A stretch of DNA of 64,000 nucleotides from an uncultured Armatimonadota bacterium (GCA_903904815.1 CAIVDU010000107.1:1-64000); one strand, 5' to 3'; counted from the stretch's first letter, positions 53,622 to 62,527 are shown. Translations and numbers: made by a program. The notes: generated from the sequence alone by a model not told the origin.

Positions 53622-54590
53622 CTAAATCGCCCCGGCCAGCTCCCGAACTGCGACGCCCCCGCGCCGATAGGCGCCGGGGGAGACCCCAAATTCGCGCTTA
53701 AAGGCTCTTGCGAAAGCGGCTTCCGACTCATAGCCGACCCTCGAAGCGACGTCCTGCAGCGTCAATCCATCTTCCAGAAGTTCGGTCGCCCGCATCATAC
53801 GCCATCGAGTGACGTAGGCTAAGGGTGGGATTCCAGCGACTTCTGAGAACCGGACTGCAAATGCCGTTCTGGACATGGATACCGTGGCGGCTAGTTCAGC
53901 TACCGACCAGTCTCTCTCTGGATTGCGATGAATCATCTCTACCGATTTGCTGAGTTGCGTGTCGAAAAGAACGCGCATGAAGGTGTGGGAACATGCCCTG
54001 CCCGCCGAAAGATGGCGCTTCATGACGGCCCGCAGGAATTGGACAAAGTAGAGTTCCATGATCCGAGAGTAGGCAAACTCAGAACCAGGACGCTGAAGGC
54101 ACGCCTCGTGTGAGATCAAACGAAAGATGCTCTGAAGCCAGAGGGCGCTGTCCTCTTCGTCGGATCGAATGTGGCAAACTGGCCCCAACATCGAAAGCAC
54201 CGAGTCCGCCATCGGTCCTTCAAAGGAGAATCTTGCCATCAAGAGCCAAGTCGCGCCTGGAATGGATTCTGGATTCGATTGAGAACACGGAGATTTGATC
54301 TCTGCCTTCAACTCGGCCAGGGGGACCAGTCTGCGCCGCGTTCCGTCATGCAGTTCGAATGATCCCGAAATGAGGGCCACATCTCCCGAGCTCAGCGCCA
54401 CCGCGTCTTCGATAGAAGGGGATTCAATCGAACAACTGCCGCGACCAACGAGCACGAAACAGATTCCGGGTCCAGTGGGCACCCTTACTCCCCATGGAGC
54501 CGTGAAGAACATCCGCTTCTCGAACTGCGCCCGCAGACGCAGACGTCGGAGTACGTCAGATAGTGGATCGGCTGGAACTTCAGAATTCAT
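53622..54590 (-). CDS. AraC family transcriptional regulator (cupin-type N-terminus)
   Basis: The 322-residue protein has an N-terminal cupin-like effector domain (GPGICFVLVGRGSC ... LSSGDVALISGSFELHDG) and a C-terminal double helix-turn-helix (VAELAATVSMSRTAFAVRFSE and LQDVASRVGYESEAAFARAF), ending in FGVSPGAYRRGG. It matches the family of AraC regulators that often control neighbouring oxidoreductase or detoxification genes. It is divergent from the RutE-like gene with 69 bp between start codons, so it probably regulates that gene and itself. Confidence 0.88.
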   Translation of the reverse strand: MNSEVPADPLSDVLRRLRLRAQFEKRMFFTAPWGVRVPTGPGICFVLVGRGSCSIESPSIEDAVALSSGDVALISGSFELHDGTRRRLVPLAELKAEIKSPCSQSNPESIPGATWLLMARFSFEGPMADSVLSMLGPVCHIRSDEEDSALWLQSIFRLISHEACLQRPGSEFAYSRIMELYFVQFLRAVMKRHLSAGRACSHTFMRVLFDTQLSKSVEMIHRNPERDWSVAELAATVSMSRTAFAVRFSEVAGIPPLAYVTRWRMMRATELLEDGLTLQDVASRVGYESEAAFARAFKREFGVSPGAYRRGGVAVRELAGAI

Positions 54591-54659
54591 GAACGCTTGA
54601 GCATATAATACGACTCTTTGATCATTGACAGTTCAATTTTACTCGATCATCATGGTGTC

Positions 54660-55271
54660 ATGAGCGCGAATGCGATCGAGATCAATCAGGGACTTCACGA
54701 AGAGGCGCTGGACATTATTTTCCGAAATGCGAGAACAACTTATGCCTGGTCGTCCCAGCCAGTGGCGCCCTCACTCATTCACGAATTGTATGAGTTGGTG
54801 AAGCTTGGACCGACGAGCATGAACCTCACTCCTGGCCGCTTCGTCTTCATCTCCTCCCCAGAGGCGAAGGAGAGACTCCTCCCTACGCTCATGGGCGGCA
54901 ATGTCGAGAAGACGCGTACCGCTCCCCTGACCGTCATCGTAGCCTACGACAGTGAGTTCTACGAAAAGGCGGGAACCTTGTTCCCATTGGCCGACGTACG
55001 ACCACGATTTGAAGGCAATGCCGAAGTGATCAAAGCTTTTGGAGAGCAGAACGGCAACCTACAAGCGGCGTACCTCATTCTTGCCGCGCGAGGACTCGGA
55101 TTGTCGGCTGGCCCCATGGGTGGCTTCAACGCTGACGCGGTCAATCAAGAGTTCTTCCCGGATGGCAAATGGAAGACGCTGCTGCTGGTGAACTTGGGAT
55201 ACCCAGACGATTCGACGCGAACTCCTCGACTTCCTCGTCTCGAATTCGACGAAGCTGCGACGATCCTCTGA
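54660..55271 (+). CDS. RutE/HadB-type nitroreductase family protein (malonic semialdehyde reductase-like)
   Basis: The 203-residue protein matches the RutE/HadB subfamily: FRNARTTYAWSSQPV, KLGPTSMNLTPGRFVF, GNVEKTRTAPLTVIVAYDSEFYEKAGTLFP is the distinctive central block, and LPRLEFDEA closes it. Members bind FMN and reduce malonic semialdehyde with NADPH in the Rut pyrimidine pathway, or other small substrates; no other rut gene is present, so the physiological substrate is open. ATG 54660 is preferred over TTG 54618. Its likely regulator is the divergent AraC protein. Confidence 0.85.
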   Translation: MSANAIEINQGLHEEALDIIFRNARTTYAWSSQPVAPSLIHELYELVKLGPTSMNLTPGRFVFISSPEAKERLLPTLMGGNVEKTRTAPLTVIVAYDSEFYEKAGTLFPLADVRPRFEGNAEVIKAFGEQNGNLQAAYLILAARGLGLSAGPMGGFNADAVNQEFFPDGKWKTLLLVNLGYPDDSTRTPRLPRLEFDEAATIL

Positions 55272-55277
55272 GTTAGC

Positions 55278-55362
55278 CCAGGAAAGGGGGCAGAGTCGTC
55301 CCACGACGAAAGCGATCCCTGGCGCTTTCCGTTGAGGGTCCGGCCCAAACCTCCTTTCCTGG
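55278..55362 (+). ncRNA. Cloverleaf-like structured RNA or complex terminator
   Basis: A perfect 10-bp helix CCAGGAAAGG/CCTTTCCTGG (55278-55287 with 55353-55362) encloses GTCGT/ACGAC (55295-55307), AAAGCG/CGCTTT (55309-55328) and a weak GGG/CCC hairpin (55336-55346). It is not a tRNA: no T-loop consensus or CCA end. There is no T-run. It may be the 3' UTR of the RutE-like transcript or a separate RNA. Confidence 0.35.
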
Positions 55363-55388
55363 CCTCAGAGTTTGCACCCAACATGTGC

Positions 55389-55474
55389 GAGGCGATCACA
55401 ACCCGAAATGAAAGCAGGGATCCCTAAGATCTATCCGGACTGCACACTGCACGGCGCACACTTTCATGTCACTT
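55389..55474 (+). repeat. Dispersed intergenic element, copy B
   Basis: GGCGATCACAACCC, GAAATGAAAGCAGGG, CCGGACTGCACACTGC and GCACACTTTCATGTCACTT share order and spacing with copy A. ATGAAAG at the left and CTTTCAT at the right are inverted repeats. Confidence 0.65.
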
Positions 55475-55581
55475 TGCGGCCACCATCTGTACCTCGGTAG
55501 GCCTCCTCACCATCCCGTAGATTCAAATGTGAGCGTCGGTGACGGGTAAGCTCGGCTCTCGTTGCCGAGGAGAAATCGAGG

Positions 55582-57534
55582 ATGATTGGATCGCTTTTAT
55601 TGGGGCTCACTCTAGCCCAGCAGAGTTCGCTACCGTTCTTGAGCCCGACATTCGGAGACCACATGGTTCTCCAACGTGATCGCCCAAACACTTTCTGGGG
55701 ATGGTCAGCCCCGGGGACGGCCATTAAGGTCTCGGTTGCCGGACATGTGGGACAAAGCACGGCAGATGCGTCCGGAAGATGGGCCGTCAAAGTCTCTCCA
55801 CCTCCGGTGGGTGGACCCTATCAAGTTTCCGTGGATGGCCCCCAACACGTAGTCCTATCCGATGTGCTCGTGGGAGACGTTTGGATCTGTTCGGGGCAAT
55901 CCAATATGGAAATGGGAATCGGGATCGCCGCAAACGGCCCCGAGGAGATCGCGGCGGCAAACTATCCGAATATCCGGCTTGCGATGGTGCCGCACGCGGT
56001 TGAATTCGCGCCTCGAGCCGTCAATTCGTTTTCTTGGGCGCCCTGCTCACCCGAGACGGTGGCGGCAAACGGATGGTCGGGATTCTCGGCGGCGGCTTAC
56101 TACTTCGGACGGGAACTCAATAAGCGTCTCAATGTGCCCATCGGTCTCGTGGAGACATGTTGGGGCGGAACGATTGCCGAAGCATGGACGAGCAGGCAGA
56201 GCTTGCTCCCTTTGAAGGACTTCGATGCGGGCATCGCCGCGGTCGACCAACATGCAAAGTCTGCAAACTCCAACTACGGCGACCAGATTGACGCCTGGTA
56301 CATTCAAAACGACCCCGCCTCAAAAGCAAACTCAGGGTACACAAACACGGCGTTCGATGACAGTTCCTGGCCAACCAGCCCCACCGTAGCCGCCAATTTC
56401 GACACGATTGGCCTCGGTCAATTTGATGGAGTGGTTTGGTTTCGCAAGGAGATCACTTTGCCAGCGAATCTGCCAGCGGGACAAGCGACGCTTTCGCTAG
56501 GCGCGATCGATGACCAAGACACCACTTGGGTCAATGGCGTGCAGGTGGGGCGAATGTTTCGCTACGATGCCAACCGGCAGTACGCGCTTCCCGCTTCCAT
56601 CCTGAAGCCGGGAAAGAACGTCATCGTAGTTCGATGCCTTGACACGGGCGGAGCGGGAGGCTTTACCAGCGACGCTCGCGCCCTTTTCCTCAAATTCGGG
56701 GACGGAACTCAGCAAGTACTGGAGGGTGGATGGAAGTACCACGCGAGCGTGGACCTGAAGAACTGTACGCCCGCGCCTCAGCAGCTTGACGAGAACAACC
56801 CGAACATCCCCACCGTTCTCTACAACGGCATGATCTATCCGATTCAGCCGCTGGCGATAAAAGGGGCTATCTGGTACCAGGGAGAGAGCAACGCCGACCG
56901 AGCCTATCAGTATCGAACGCTGTTGCCAACCATGATTCGCGACTGGAGAAATGAATGGCATCAAGGTGATTTCCCCTTCCTGATCGTTCAATTAGCCAAC
57001 TTTATGGCGGCGGATTCACAGCCGGTGGAGAGCGCTTGGGCGGAACTTCGAGAAGCACAGGCAATGACCGCCAACGGGGTCAAGCACTCCGGGCTGGCTT
57101 TAGCGATCGATATCGGGAACCCTACCGACATCCACCCGAAGGATAAACAAGACGTTGGCCTTAGACTGGCGCTCGCGGCTCTTCACACGGCTTACGGGCA
57201 AAAGCTCGCCTACTCTGGCCCGACGTACAAGTTCTTTCGAAAGGAAGGGGCCGCGATTCGCGTCTCGTTCGATCACGTTGAGGGTGGGCTGAAGGCAAAA
57301 GGAGGCACGCTCAAAGGATTCGCGATCGCCGGAGCCGATCATAGGTTCCACTGGGCAACCGCCACATTCGATGGCTCAACCGTGCTGGTGCAGTCGAATG
57401 AAGTGTCCGATCCGCTTGCCGTTCGATACGACTGGGGCAACAACCCCGAAGCCAGCCTCTATAACTCAGCCGATCTTCCCGCGGTTCCCTTCCGTACCGA
57501 CGATTGGCCCGGCGTCACCGCGAAAAACAGATAA
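55582..57534 (+). CDS. Secreted sialate O-acetylesterase family protein (SASA)
   Basis: The 650-residue protein has a short signal-like N-terminus (MIGSLLLGLTLAQQ) and an Ig-like start (FGDHMVLQRDRPNTFWGWSAPG). The SGNH-type catalytic serine is S107 in CSGQSNMEMG, with WYQGESNADRAYQYR and DIHPKDKQDVG carrying the second block and the catalytic Asp/His. An inserted beta-sandwich (about 250-400) resembles a GH2-type sugar-binding domain. Members remove O-acetyl groups from sialic acids or acetylated plant polysaccharides; in a bacterium with xyloglucan-type enzymes the latter is plausible. GAGGAG lies nine bases before the ATG. A strong hairpin follows. Confidence 0.88.
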   Translation: MIGSLLLGLTLAQQSSLPFLSPTFGDHMVLQRDRPNTFWGWSAPGTAIKVSVAGHVGQSTADASGRWAVKVSPPPVGGPYQVSVDGPQHVVLSDVLVGDVWICSGQSNMEMGIGIAANGPEEIAAANYPNIRLAMVPHAVEFAPRAVNSFSWAPCSPETVAANGWSGFSAAAYYFGRELNKRLNVPIGLVETCWGGTIAEAWTSRQSLLPLKDFDAGIAAVDQHAKSANSNYGDQIDAWYIQNDPASKANSGYTNTAFDDSSWPTSPTVAANFDTIGLGQFDGVVWFRKEITLPANLPAGQATLSLGAIDDQDTTWVNGVQVGRMFRYDANRQYALPASILKPGKNVIVVRCLDTGGAGGFTSDARALFLKFGDGTQQVLEGGWKYHASVDLKNCTPAPQQLDENNPNIPTVLYNGMIYPIQPLAIKGAIWYQGESNADRAYQYRTLLPTMIRDWRNEWHQGDFPFLIVQLANFMAADSQPVESAWAELREAQAMTANGVKHSGLALAIDIGNPTDIHPKDKQDVGLRLALAALHTAYGQKLAYSGPTYKFFRKEGAAIRVSFDHVEGGLKAKGGTLKGFAIAGADHRFHWATATFDGSTVLVQSNEVSDPLAVRYDWGNNPEASLYNSADLPAVPFRTDDWPGVTAKNR

Positions 57535-57549
57535 TTCCGGCTCGTCCAA

Positions 57550-57591
57550 GTCCCCACGGTCCAGGTGCTCTGTGCGCCTGGACCGTCGGGA
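57550..57591 (+). terminator. Hairpin terminator after the SASA gene
   Basis: ACGGTCCAGGTGC and GCGCCTGGACCGT form a 13-bp stem with one G-T pair; outside it GTCCC and GGGAC extend the stem past a C-C mismatch. No T-run follows. It separates the SASA gene from the convergent mntR. Confidence 0.6.
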
Positions 57592-57613
57592 CAACAACCT
57601 CATTCGCCAAACT

Positions 57614-58087
57614 TCAATTCTTAGGCACGTCCGAGGCTGCCCTCGCCGATTCCAGGTATTTGCTGAACGCAGCCATCGTCTCTGGACTTAAGTGGTGTTC
57701 CATGCCCTCCGCATCTTGCTCCGCCACGAGATTTGGGACACCTAACGCAAGGAGAAACTGAAGCACGACCACATGACGCTCGCGTGCATCGCGGGCGAGA
57801 TCGCGGCCCTTTTCGGTCAAAAAGATGCTGCGATAAGGTCGGTAGGTGACCAGTCCGTTCTTCACCAATCTCTGAAGACCTTTGGAAACGGTGACATGAC
57901 TCACGCCCATGTGTGTCGCTAAGTCGGTGGCGCGTGCCTCACCGAACTCATCGATCAGGTCTTGAATGAGTTCGACGTAGTCTGCCGCAGCTTCGGCCGC
58001 ATTGTCAGCCCGTGCCTTCTTGAATCTCTCGTCGGAAGTCAGGAGAGCACCACCTTCTGTAAGTTCACATTCAAATTGTACACCCAT
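57614..58087 (-). CDS. mntR: Manganese transport regulator MntR (DtxR family)
   Basis: The 157-residue cytoplasmic protein has a winged helix-turn-helix (ATDLATHMGVSHVTVSKGLQRL, wing VTYRPYRSIFLTEKG) and a dimerisation domain whose metal ligands fit MntR: ERHVVVLQFLLALGV for the histidine and EGMEHH for the E-x2-E-H cluster. With Mn2+ it should repress manganese import. mntH is close by at 59158, and related inverted repeats occur upstream of mntR (58103-58123) and mntH (59092-59112). It is divergent from the prepilin-like gene. Confidence 0.88.
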   Translation of the reverse strand: MGVQFECELTEGGALLTSDERFKKARADNAAEAAADYVELIQDLIDEFGEARATDLATHMGVSHVTVSKGLQRLVKNGLVTYRPYRSIFLTEKGRDLARDARERHVVVLQFLLALGVPNLVAEQDAEGMEHHLSPETMAAFSKYLESARAASDVPKN

Positions 58088-58093
58088 ATACCA

Positions 58094-58134
58094 AATATTC
58101 CATAGGCTTAAACATGTAGCCTAAGCTAAATATT
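58094..58134. promoter_or_regulatory. Candidate MntR box between mntR and the prepilin-like gene
   Basis: TAGGCT (58103-58108) and AGCCTA (58118-58123) form a perfect inverted repeat with a 9-bp spacer, flanked symmetrically by two AATATT elements (58094-58099 and 58129-58134). It lies 16 bp before the mntR start and 28 bp before the prepilin-like start, so it could control both. Confidence 0.55.
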
Positions 58135-58150
58135 GAGTTATGATGGAGAA

Positions 58151-59020
58151 ATGAAGAGATGGAAATTGGCTTTCACCCTGATTGAATTGCTCGTCGTGAT
58201 CGCCATCATTGCGGTTCTGGCAGCGATTCTCTTCCCCGTTTTTTCCCAGGCGAAGGTAGCGGCGAAAAAGACCGCTTGCCTCAGCAACTTCTCGCAAATT
58301 GGTCTGGCAATGGTGATGTACAGCTCAGACTACGACGGGAGCTACGCTCGAACTCAGACGTCAGATACGCCCGGCACCCCCGGATACATCAGTTGGTGGT
58401 CCACCGGTTACTACGAGGAAGCTCTCAATATCTACATTCGAAATGGAAAGGGAGGAATCTCGGGAGGCGGTGGATTGGGAGATCGAACAAGCGTTTGGTG
58501 GGATCCCAGCGACCCGGATAAGTCGGACCCCGCGATGTGGGGTTCCCTTCGCAACAACGGACTGATCACCGGGGTCGCTCGAAATGAGTCAGACCTAACT
58601 GCCCCCGCGCACACCATTCTGATGACTCTGCACGTAGAACGATGGCGTGACTATCAGTGCGTCGTGAATGCAATCTGTGAGCCGTCCCCCTTGCCCATCT
58701 CAAATGGCAGCGACCCATTTTGGTATAGCGACTACTTTGATATTTGCCTCAATCCATGGAGCAAGGCAAGTAATCCGACAGACACTTACTACTGGAAGAA
58801 TGGCCTTGCTTCTCCTCCTTGCGAGTTATTCTCGAACGACTCGAACTGTATCGACGAGTATCGAAGCATTGACGGTCGCTATTGGAACTTCCCGCCTGAA
58901 CATCCCCGATACCCCGGCGGACACCCCTTTAGCTTCATGGATGGTCACGCCAAGATGGTCCCATTTGGCGCGACGTACATCTCGCAAAACGAGAACATGT
59001 GGTCGGTGAACCAGAAATAG
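58151..59020 (+). CDS. Prepilin-like protein with type IV N-terminal methylation motif
   Basis: This 289-residue protein has a short leader MKRWKLA followed by [20 protein letters not shown]. Cleavage is expected between A7 and F8 with E12 at position +5, as in type IV/type II secretion pseudopilins. The body has a [15 protein letters not shown] segment and a C-terminal [14 protein letters not shown] motif, which is characteristic of the large families of such proteins in Armatimonadota and Planctomycetes. The role is probably a pilus- or secretion-associated surface protein, not proven. ATG 58151 has GGAG two bases upstream, a short spacing. It lies between mntR and mntH. Confidence 0.85.
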   Translation: MKRWKLAFTLIELLVVIAIIAVLAAILFPVFSQAKVAAKKTACLSNFSQIGLAMVMYSSDYDGSYARTQTSDTPGTPGYISWWSTGYYEEALNIYIRNGKGGISGGGGLGDRTSVWWDPSDPDKSDPAMWGSLRNNGLITGVARNESDLTAPAHTILMTLHVERWRDYQCVVNAICEPSPLPISNGSDPFWYSDYFDICLNPWSKASNPTDTYYWKNGLASPPCELFSNDSNCIDEYRSIDGRYWNFPPEHPRYPGGHPFSFMDGHAKMVPFGATYISQNENMWSVNQK

Positions 59021-59091
59021 TCTGGCAATGAGCCTAACATACATATTTTCCACCACCGTTACAAAATATAAATGCTACTAACAATTTATCC

Positions 59092-59112
59092 TAGGCTAAA
59101 AAGTTTGCTAAC
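59092..59112. promoter_or_regulatory. Candidate MntR box upstream of mntH
   Basis: TAGGCT at 59092-59097 with GCTAA at 59107-59111 resembles the mntR-proximal repeat (TAGGCT, 9 bp, AGCCTA) with a weaker right half. It lies about 50-65 bp upstream of the mntH start, where a repressor would act. Confidence 0.4.
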
Positions 59113-59157
59113 ATTGAATCTGATCGCGACGTCATATAGTTCCGAGAACAAATAGAA

Positions 59158-60543
59158 GTGGGAAAGCAAGAGATACTTACCGAGGCGAACGCGCCGAAGG
59201 GCGTCTCAGGCGATGGGTCTGAGGGCTGGCGACTTGCGCCCGGACGCCCCAGCCTTTCCGAAGTCCACTCGACCATCCATGTCCCTCGTGGTGGTCCCGC
59301 CTGGCGTCGACTCTTGGCGTTTATCGGCCCCGGGTACCTGATCGCCGTTGGCTACATGGATCCCGGAAACTGGGCAACCGACCTTGGAGGCGGCGCAGCA
59401 TTTAACTACAAGCTTCTTTCGGTTGTCCTGATATCGAGCCTGATGGCTGTCTTCCTTCAAGCGCTGAGCGCCAAGCTTGGAATCGTCACCGGACGAGATC
59501 TAGCCCAAGCCTGCCGAGACTCGTATTCCAAGTCGGCATCGATCTGCCTCTGGATTTCTGCGGAGATCGCTATCGCCGCCTGCGACGTCGCCGAGGTGAT
59601 CGGAGCAGCAATTGCATTGGAGCTACTGTTTGGACTGCCACTGATCTACGGAGTCGTCCTCACCGCCGCCGACGTTCTGCTTGTTCTGGCGCTTCAGCAT
59701 CGCGGCTTCCGAATCATTGAGGCCTTCGTGATCACGCTCATCGGAACGATGATGGTGATCTTCGGGATTGAGCTCTTCTACGCCAAACCGAACTGGCACG
59801 GCGTCCTTACCGGTTTCGTACCCTCGATGGAGATCGTGCGGAACCACGAGATGCTCTACATCGGTCTTGGAATCCTTGGGGCGACGGTCATGCCGCACAA
59901 CTTGTATTTGCATTCGTCGATCGTTCAGACACGACGATTCGGGAAATCCTTTGAGCAGATCAAAGAGGCGATTAAGCACTCTTACATCGATTCAACGATC
60001 GCCTTAACTCTAGCCCTGTTCGTCAACGCGGCAATTCTAATCGTGGCGGCCGCCGCTTTCTTCCGGGCAGGGATGCACAATGTCGCCGAGATCCAGGACG
60101 CCTACAAACTCTTAACTCCGCTGTTGGGTGTCTCGATTGCAACTCCGCTCTTCGCGGTCGCCCTCCTCGCATCCGGACAGAACTCAACTCTAACCGGAAC
60201 CTTAGCGGGCCAAGTGATCATGGAAGGATTTCTTCACTTCCAGATGAAGCCGTGGATGCGGAGAATGGTGTCCAGACTGATTGCGATTATTCCGGCCGTG
60301 TTCGCCGTGTACGTCTATGGAGAGAAGGGACTTTCAAACCTCATTATTCTCAGTCAGGTCGTCCTCTCAGTCCAGTTGTCCTTTGCGGTAATCCCGTTGA
60401 TTCAGTTCACATCCGATCCGAAGAAGATGGGCGCCTTCGTGAACGGCATCGCCACCAGGGCCGTAGGTTGGACGATGGCGGCCGTCATCGCTGTGCTCAA
60501 CGCATATCTGGTCTGGACGACCCTGTTCCCGGCGAAATCTTAG
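59158..60543 (+). CDS. mntH: Nramp family manganese transporter MntH
   Basis: The 461-residue inner-membrane protein has about 11 transmembrane helices. D68-P69-G70-N71 in YMDPGNWATD and ATVMPHNLYLHSS are the metal-binding motifs of Nramp helices 1 and 6. It imports Mn2+ (and other divalent metals) with protons. The start is GTG 59158 with only a weak AGAA ribosome site. A cytoplasmic N-terminal extension of about 45 residues is present. An inverted repeat resembling the one before mntR is upstream, supporting MntR control. Its stop codon overlaps that of the convergent aldolase gene. Confidence 0.92.
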   Translation: MGKQEILTEANAPKGVSGDGSEGWRLAPGRPSLSEVHSTIHVPRGGPAWRRLLAFIGPGYLIAVGYMDPGNWATDLGGGAAFNYKLLSVVLISSLMAVFLQALSAKLGIVTGRDLAQACRDSYSKSASICLWISAEIAIAACDVAEVIGAAIALELLFGLPLIYGVVLTAADVLLVLALQHRGFRIIEAFVITLIGTMMVIFGIELFYAKPNWHGVLTGFVPSMEIVRNHEMLYIGLGILGATVMPHNLYLHSSIVQTRRFGKSFEQIKEAIKHSYIDSTIALTLALFVNAAILIVAAAAFFRAGMHNVAEIQDAYKLLTPLLGVSIATPLFAVALLASGQNSTLTGTLAGQVIMEGFLHFQMKPWMRRMVSRLIAIIPAVFAVYVYGEKGLSNLIILSQVVLSVQLSFAVIPLIQFTSDPKKMGAFVNGIATRAVGWTMAAVIAVLNAYLVWTTLFPAKS

Positions 60544-61316
60544 CGCCTTAATTCCCAAAGGAGCTTCTGACGATAATGCTCGTCGGGCCGTGTGTGAATT
60601 CGAGCGACTTGCTCGGGAGTCAGAGTCTTGATGGACTTGCCCGATGACAATGCGCCTAGCCAAACCCTCGCCGCCTTTACGGACATGAGAGTCGCGCTCT
60701 CAATTTCTCGAGCCGATTTCCCAAGTGCGATAAGGCCGTGATTTTGCATCCAGATCGTTTTCGGAACTGCCCCGTGAGCTTCCACATACCTTTCGACTGA
60801 ATCTCGCACCGCGCTTGCCAGCGCAAAACCCGGATCAACATAGGGGACAAAAGCGGCGGCCGGACCGCAGCAAACAATTTCATCCGGAAACAGACGCTGC
60901 TGTGAGATCGCTTCCGCCTCCTCGAGGCAAAGCAAGCTCAGAAGGGGCGTTGGATGGGTATGTCCAACAATGCTGACGCCGGGCAAGCCTAGGAGGTAAG
61001 CATGCATGAACGTCTCGACACTGGGCATCAGGGGCGTGTCGTCGGCGCGGCTGGCTTTGAGAACCGCGCGCACGAGATCATCGTTAAAACTGTCCAGGGC
61101 AAGGGCCTGTCGGATCTCCGAGAACCTGACGCGAACAAACCCTTGCGCCTCGATATCCCGCATCGAGAACCCACTGGCCTTGACCCAGAACGTCTCATCG
61201 TCTTCCAGGAAACTCGCGTTTCCCTCTGCTAGTATCGCGGCATCGTGCGACGGATCACCCAAGAACCGGGACAGGGAGACGAGTTCGTCCGGGACGTTTC
61301 GCAGATCGAGAGACAC
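60540..61316 (-). CDS. Class II aldolase/adducin family protein
   Basis: This 258-residue enzyme has the class II aldolase core: EGNAS phosphate-binding segment (31-35), E101 in PSVETFMHAYL, metal ligands H119 and H121 in GHTHPTPLL, and a third histidine in MQNHGLIALG. Relatives cleave L-rhamnulose- or L-fuculose-1-phosphate to dihydroxyacetone phosphate and an aldehyde, or epimerise ribulose phosphate; the substrate is not clear. It is 27 bp downstream of a GntR/LacI-type regulator and probably shares its transcript. The start is GTG 61316. Confidence 0.85.
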   Translation of the reverse strand: MSLDLRNVPDELVSLSRFLGDPSHDAAILAEGNASFLEDDETFWVKASGFSMRDIEAQGFVRVRFSEIRQALALDSFNDDLVRAVLKASRADDTPLMPSVETFMHAYLLGLPGVSIVGHTHPTPLLSLLCLEEAEAISQQRLFPDEIVCCGPAAAFVPYVDPGFALASAVRDSVERYVEAHGAVPKTIWMQNHGLIALGKSAREIESATLMSVKAARVWLGALSSGKSIKTLTPEQVARIHTRPDEHYRQKLLWELRR

Positions 61317-61343
61317 AGTTGAAGGTACCTAGGAAGTCGTCTA

Positions 61344-62510
61344 CTATGCCCGGATCGATACTTCTTGGAGCGCTGGCAAACGTCCGGTTCTGGGTCGTCC
61401 CGTGCTTTCACGCACCACGAGCGGTGCGTCCAGCAGGATCTGTCTCGGCGGATCCTGCACGCGGGATCGGATGCGTTCCAGAAGTCTTTCCGCCGCCACT
61501 CGACCAATCGCTTCGAATGGCTGGTTGATGGTGGTGAGATTGCCTCCGGAAGGGAGCCAGCGGAGCAGCCAGTCGAATCCTACGATGGAGAGGTCATCTG
61601 GGATTCGGATGCCGCGTCGAGTCATCGCGTCCATGACAAACATCGCCGTCTGGTCGTTTACGGCAAAGATCGCAGTCGGTGGGTCGGGCATCCCGAGAAC
61701 GCGTCCAACAATATCCTGCGCGTCGGCATGTTGGATCTGTCGACTCGCAAAGTCGAGTCGAATAATGTAGTCCTCCCGCAGGGGAATTCCGTATTCGCGA
61801 AGGATGGAGGCATAACCGTCCAACCGATCTTCGACGCTCGATACCCGCTCACGGTTTATGATCATCGCAACCTTTCGGTGACCGAGGTCGAGGAGGTGCT
61901 TGACCGCCGTTCGCGCGGCCCGTCGGTTGTTGCTCGAGACGACGTCGGACAGAATGGGCTCGGGCGGTTCGCGGTCAACGAACAAGAGCGGGATCCCCGC
62001 TTGGACGAGGGATTCGTAGGCCCCGGCAAAGTCCCGACCGCCGGTTTGCCAAATCATCGCTCCTGCGATCGCGGAGTTTTCAGACAGTGAACGCAGGAAG
62101 CCCTCTTCCGACTCTTGGGCCTTGGCCAAATCATCGGATTCCGCGCAGCCAATCACCATGTTGTATCCGGCGGCGCCGAGGGAGCTTCTCATTCCCTGCA
62201 GCATGGTTGTCGCTCCAAGTTCGGAGAGCGTTGGATAAATCCAAACCGCAATTTGATCTTTAGAAGGTCTCGGAATGGCCCCTCCAGCGATGGGTCCGCC
62301 GAGAACGATCGGACGACAGTTCGGCGTTCGATCGAGCACTCCGATGAGTTGGAGCTCTTGGATTGCCCCCTGAACAGAGGCGCGGCTCACGCCAAACTCT
62401 GAAGCGAGCTGGCGCTCACTCGGGAGCCTCTGACCGGTTACGAAGACTCCCGTTTTGATTCGAGTCTGGATCTCAGCAATTATCGCGGCACGGCCGGCAG
62501 GCTTACGCAT
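61344..62510 (-). CDS. GntR-type DNA-binding domain fused to a LacI-type sugar-sensing domain
   Basis: The 388-residue regulator has an N-terminal GntR winged helix (GQRLPSERQLASEFGVSRASV) and a C-terminal periplasmic-binding-protein-like domain (IAVWIYPTLSEL ... AIFAVNDQTAMFVMDAMTRRG ... IVGFDWLLRW). This AraR-like architecture is typical of repressors of pentose or deoxysugar catabolism. It is encoded 27 bp upstream of a class II aldolase. A 12-bp perfect palindrome (62528-62539) 17 bp upstream of its ATG suggests autoregulation. Confidence 0.88.
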   Translation of the reverse strand: MRKPAGRAAIIAEIQTRIKTGVFVTGQRLPSERQLASEFGVSRASVQGAIQELQLIGVLDRTPNCRPIVLGGPIAGGAIPRPSKDQIAVWIYPTLSELGATTMLQGMRSSLGAAGYNMVIGCAESDDLAKAQESEEGFLRSLSENSAIAGAMIWQTGGRDFAGAYESLVQAGIPLLFVDREPPEPILSDVVSSNNRRAARTAVKHLLDLGHRKVAMIINRERVSSVEDRLDGYASILREYGIPLREDYIIRLDFASRQIQHADAQDIVGRVLGMPDPPTAIFAVNDQTAMFVMDAMTRRGIRIPDDLSIVGFDWLLRWLPSGGNLTTINQPFEAIGRVAAERLLERIRSRVQDPPRQILLDAPLVVRESTGRPRTGRLPALQEVSIRA

Positions 62511-62527
62511 GATTAACTCAAAAAATA

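Larger units (their letters stand above)
55272..55581. other. 310-base intergenic region with a cloverleaf-like fold and repeat copy B
   Basis: There is no gene here. From left to right it holds an 85-base self-complementary segment starting six bases after the RutE-like stop (55278-55362), copy B of the dispersed element (55389-55474), and a GAGGAG ribosome site for the next gene. Confidence 0.5.

Noticed and set aside
59021-59157. Manganese (yybP-ykoY) riboswitch upstream of mntH
   Set aside because: The conserved GGGGAGUAG-type and CUACC segments are absent; an MntR-type inverted repeat explains regulation better.
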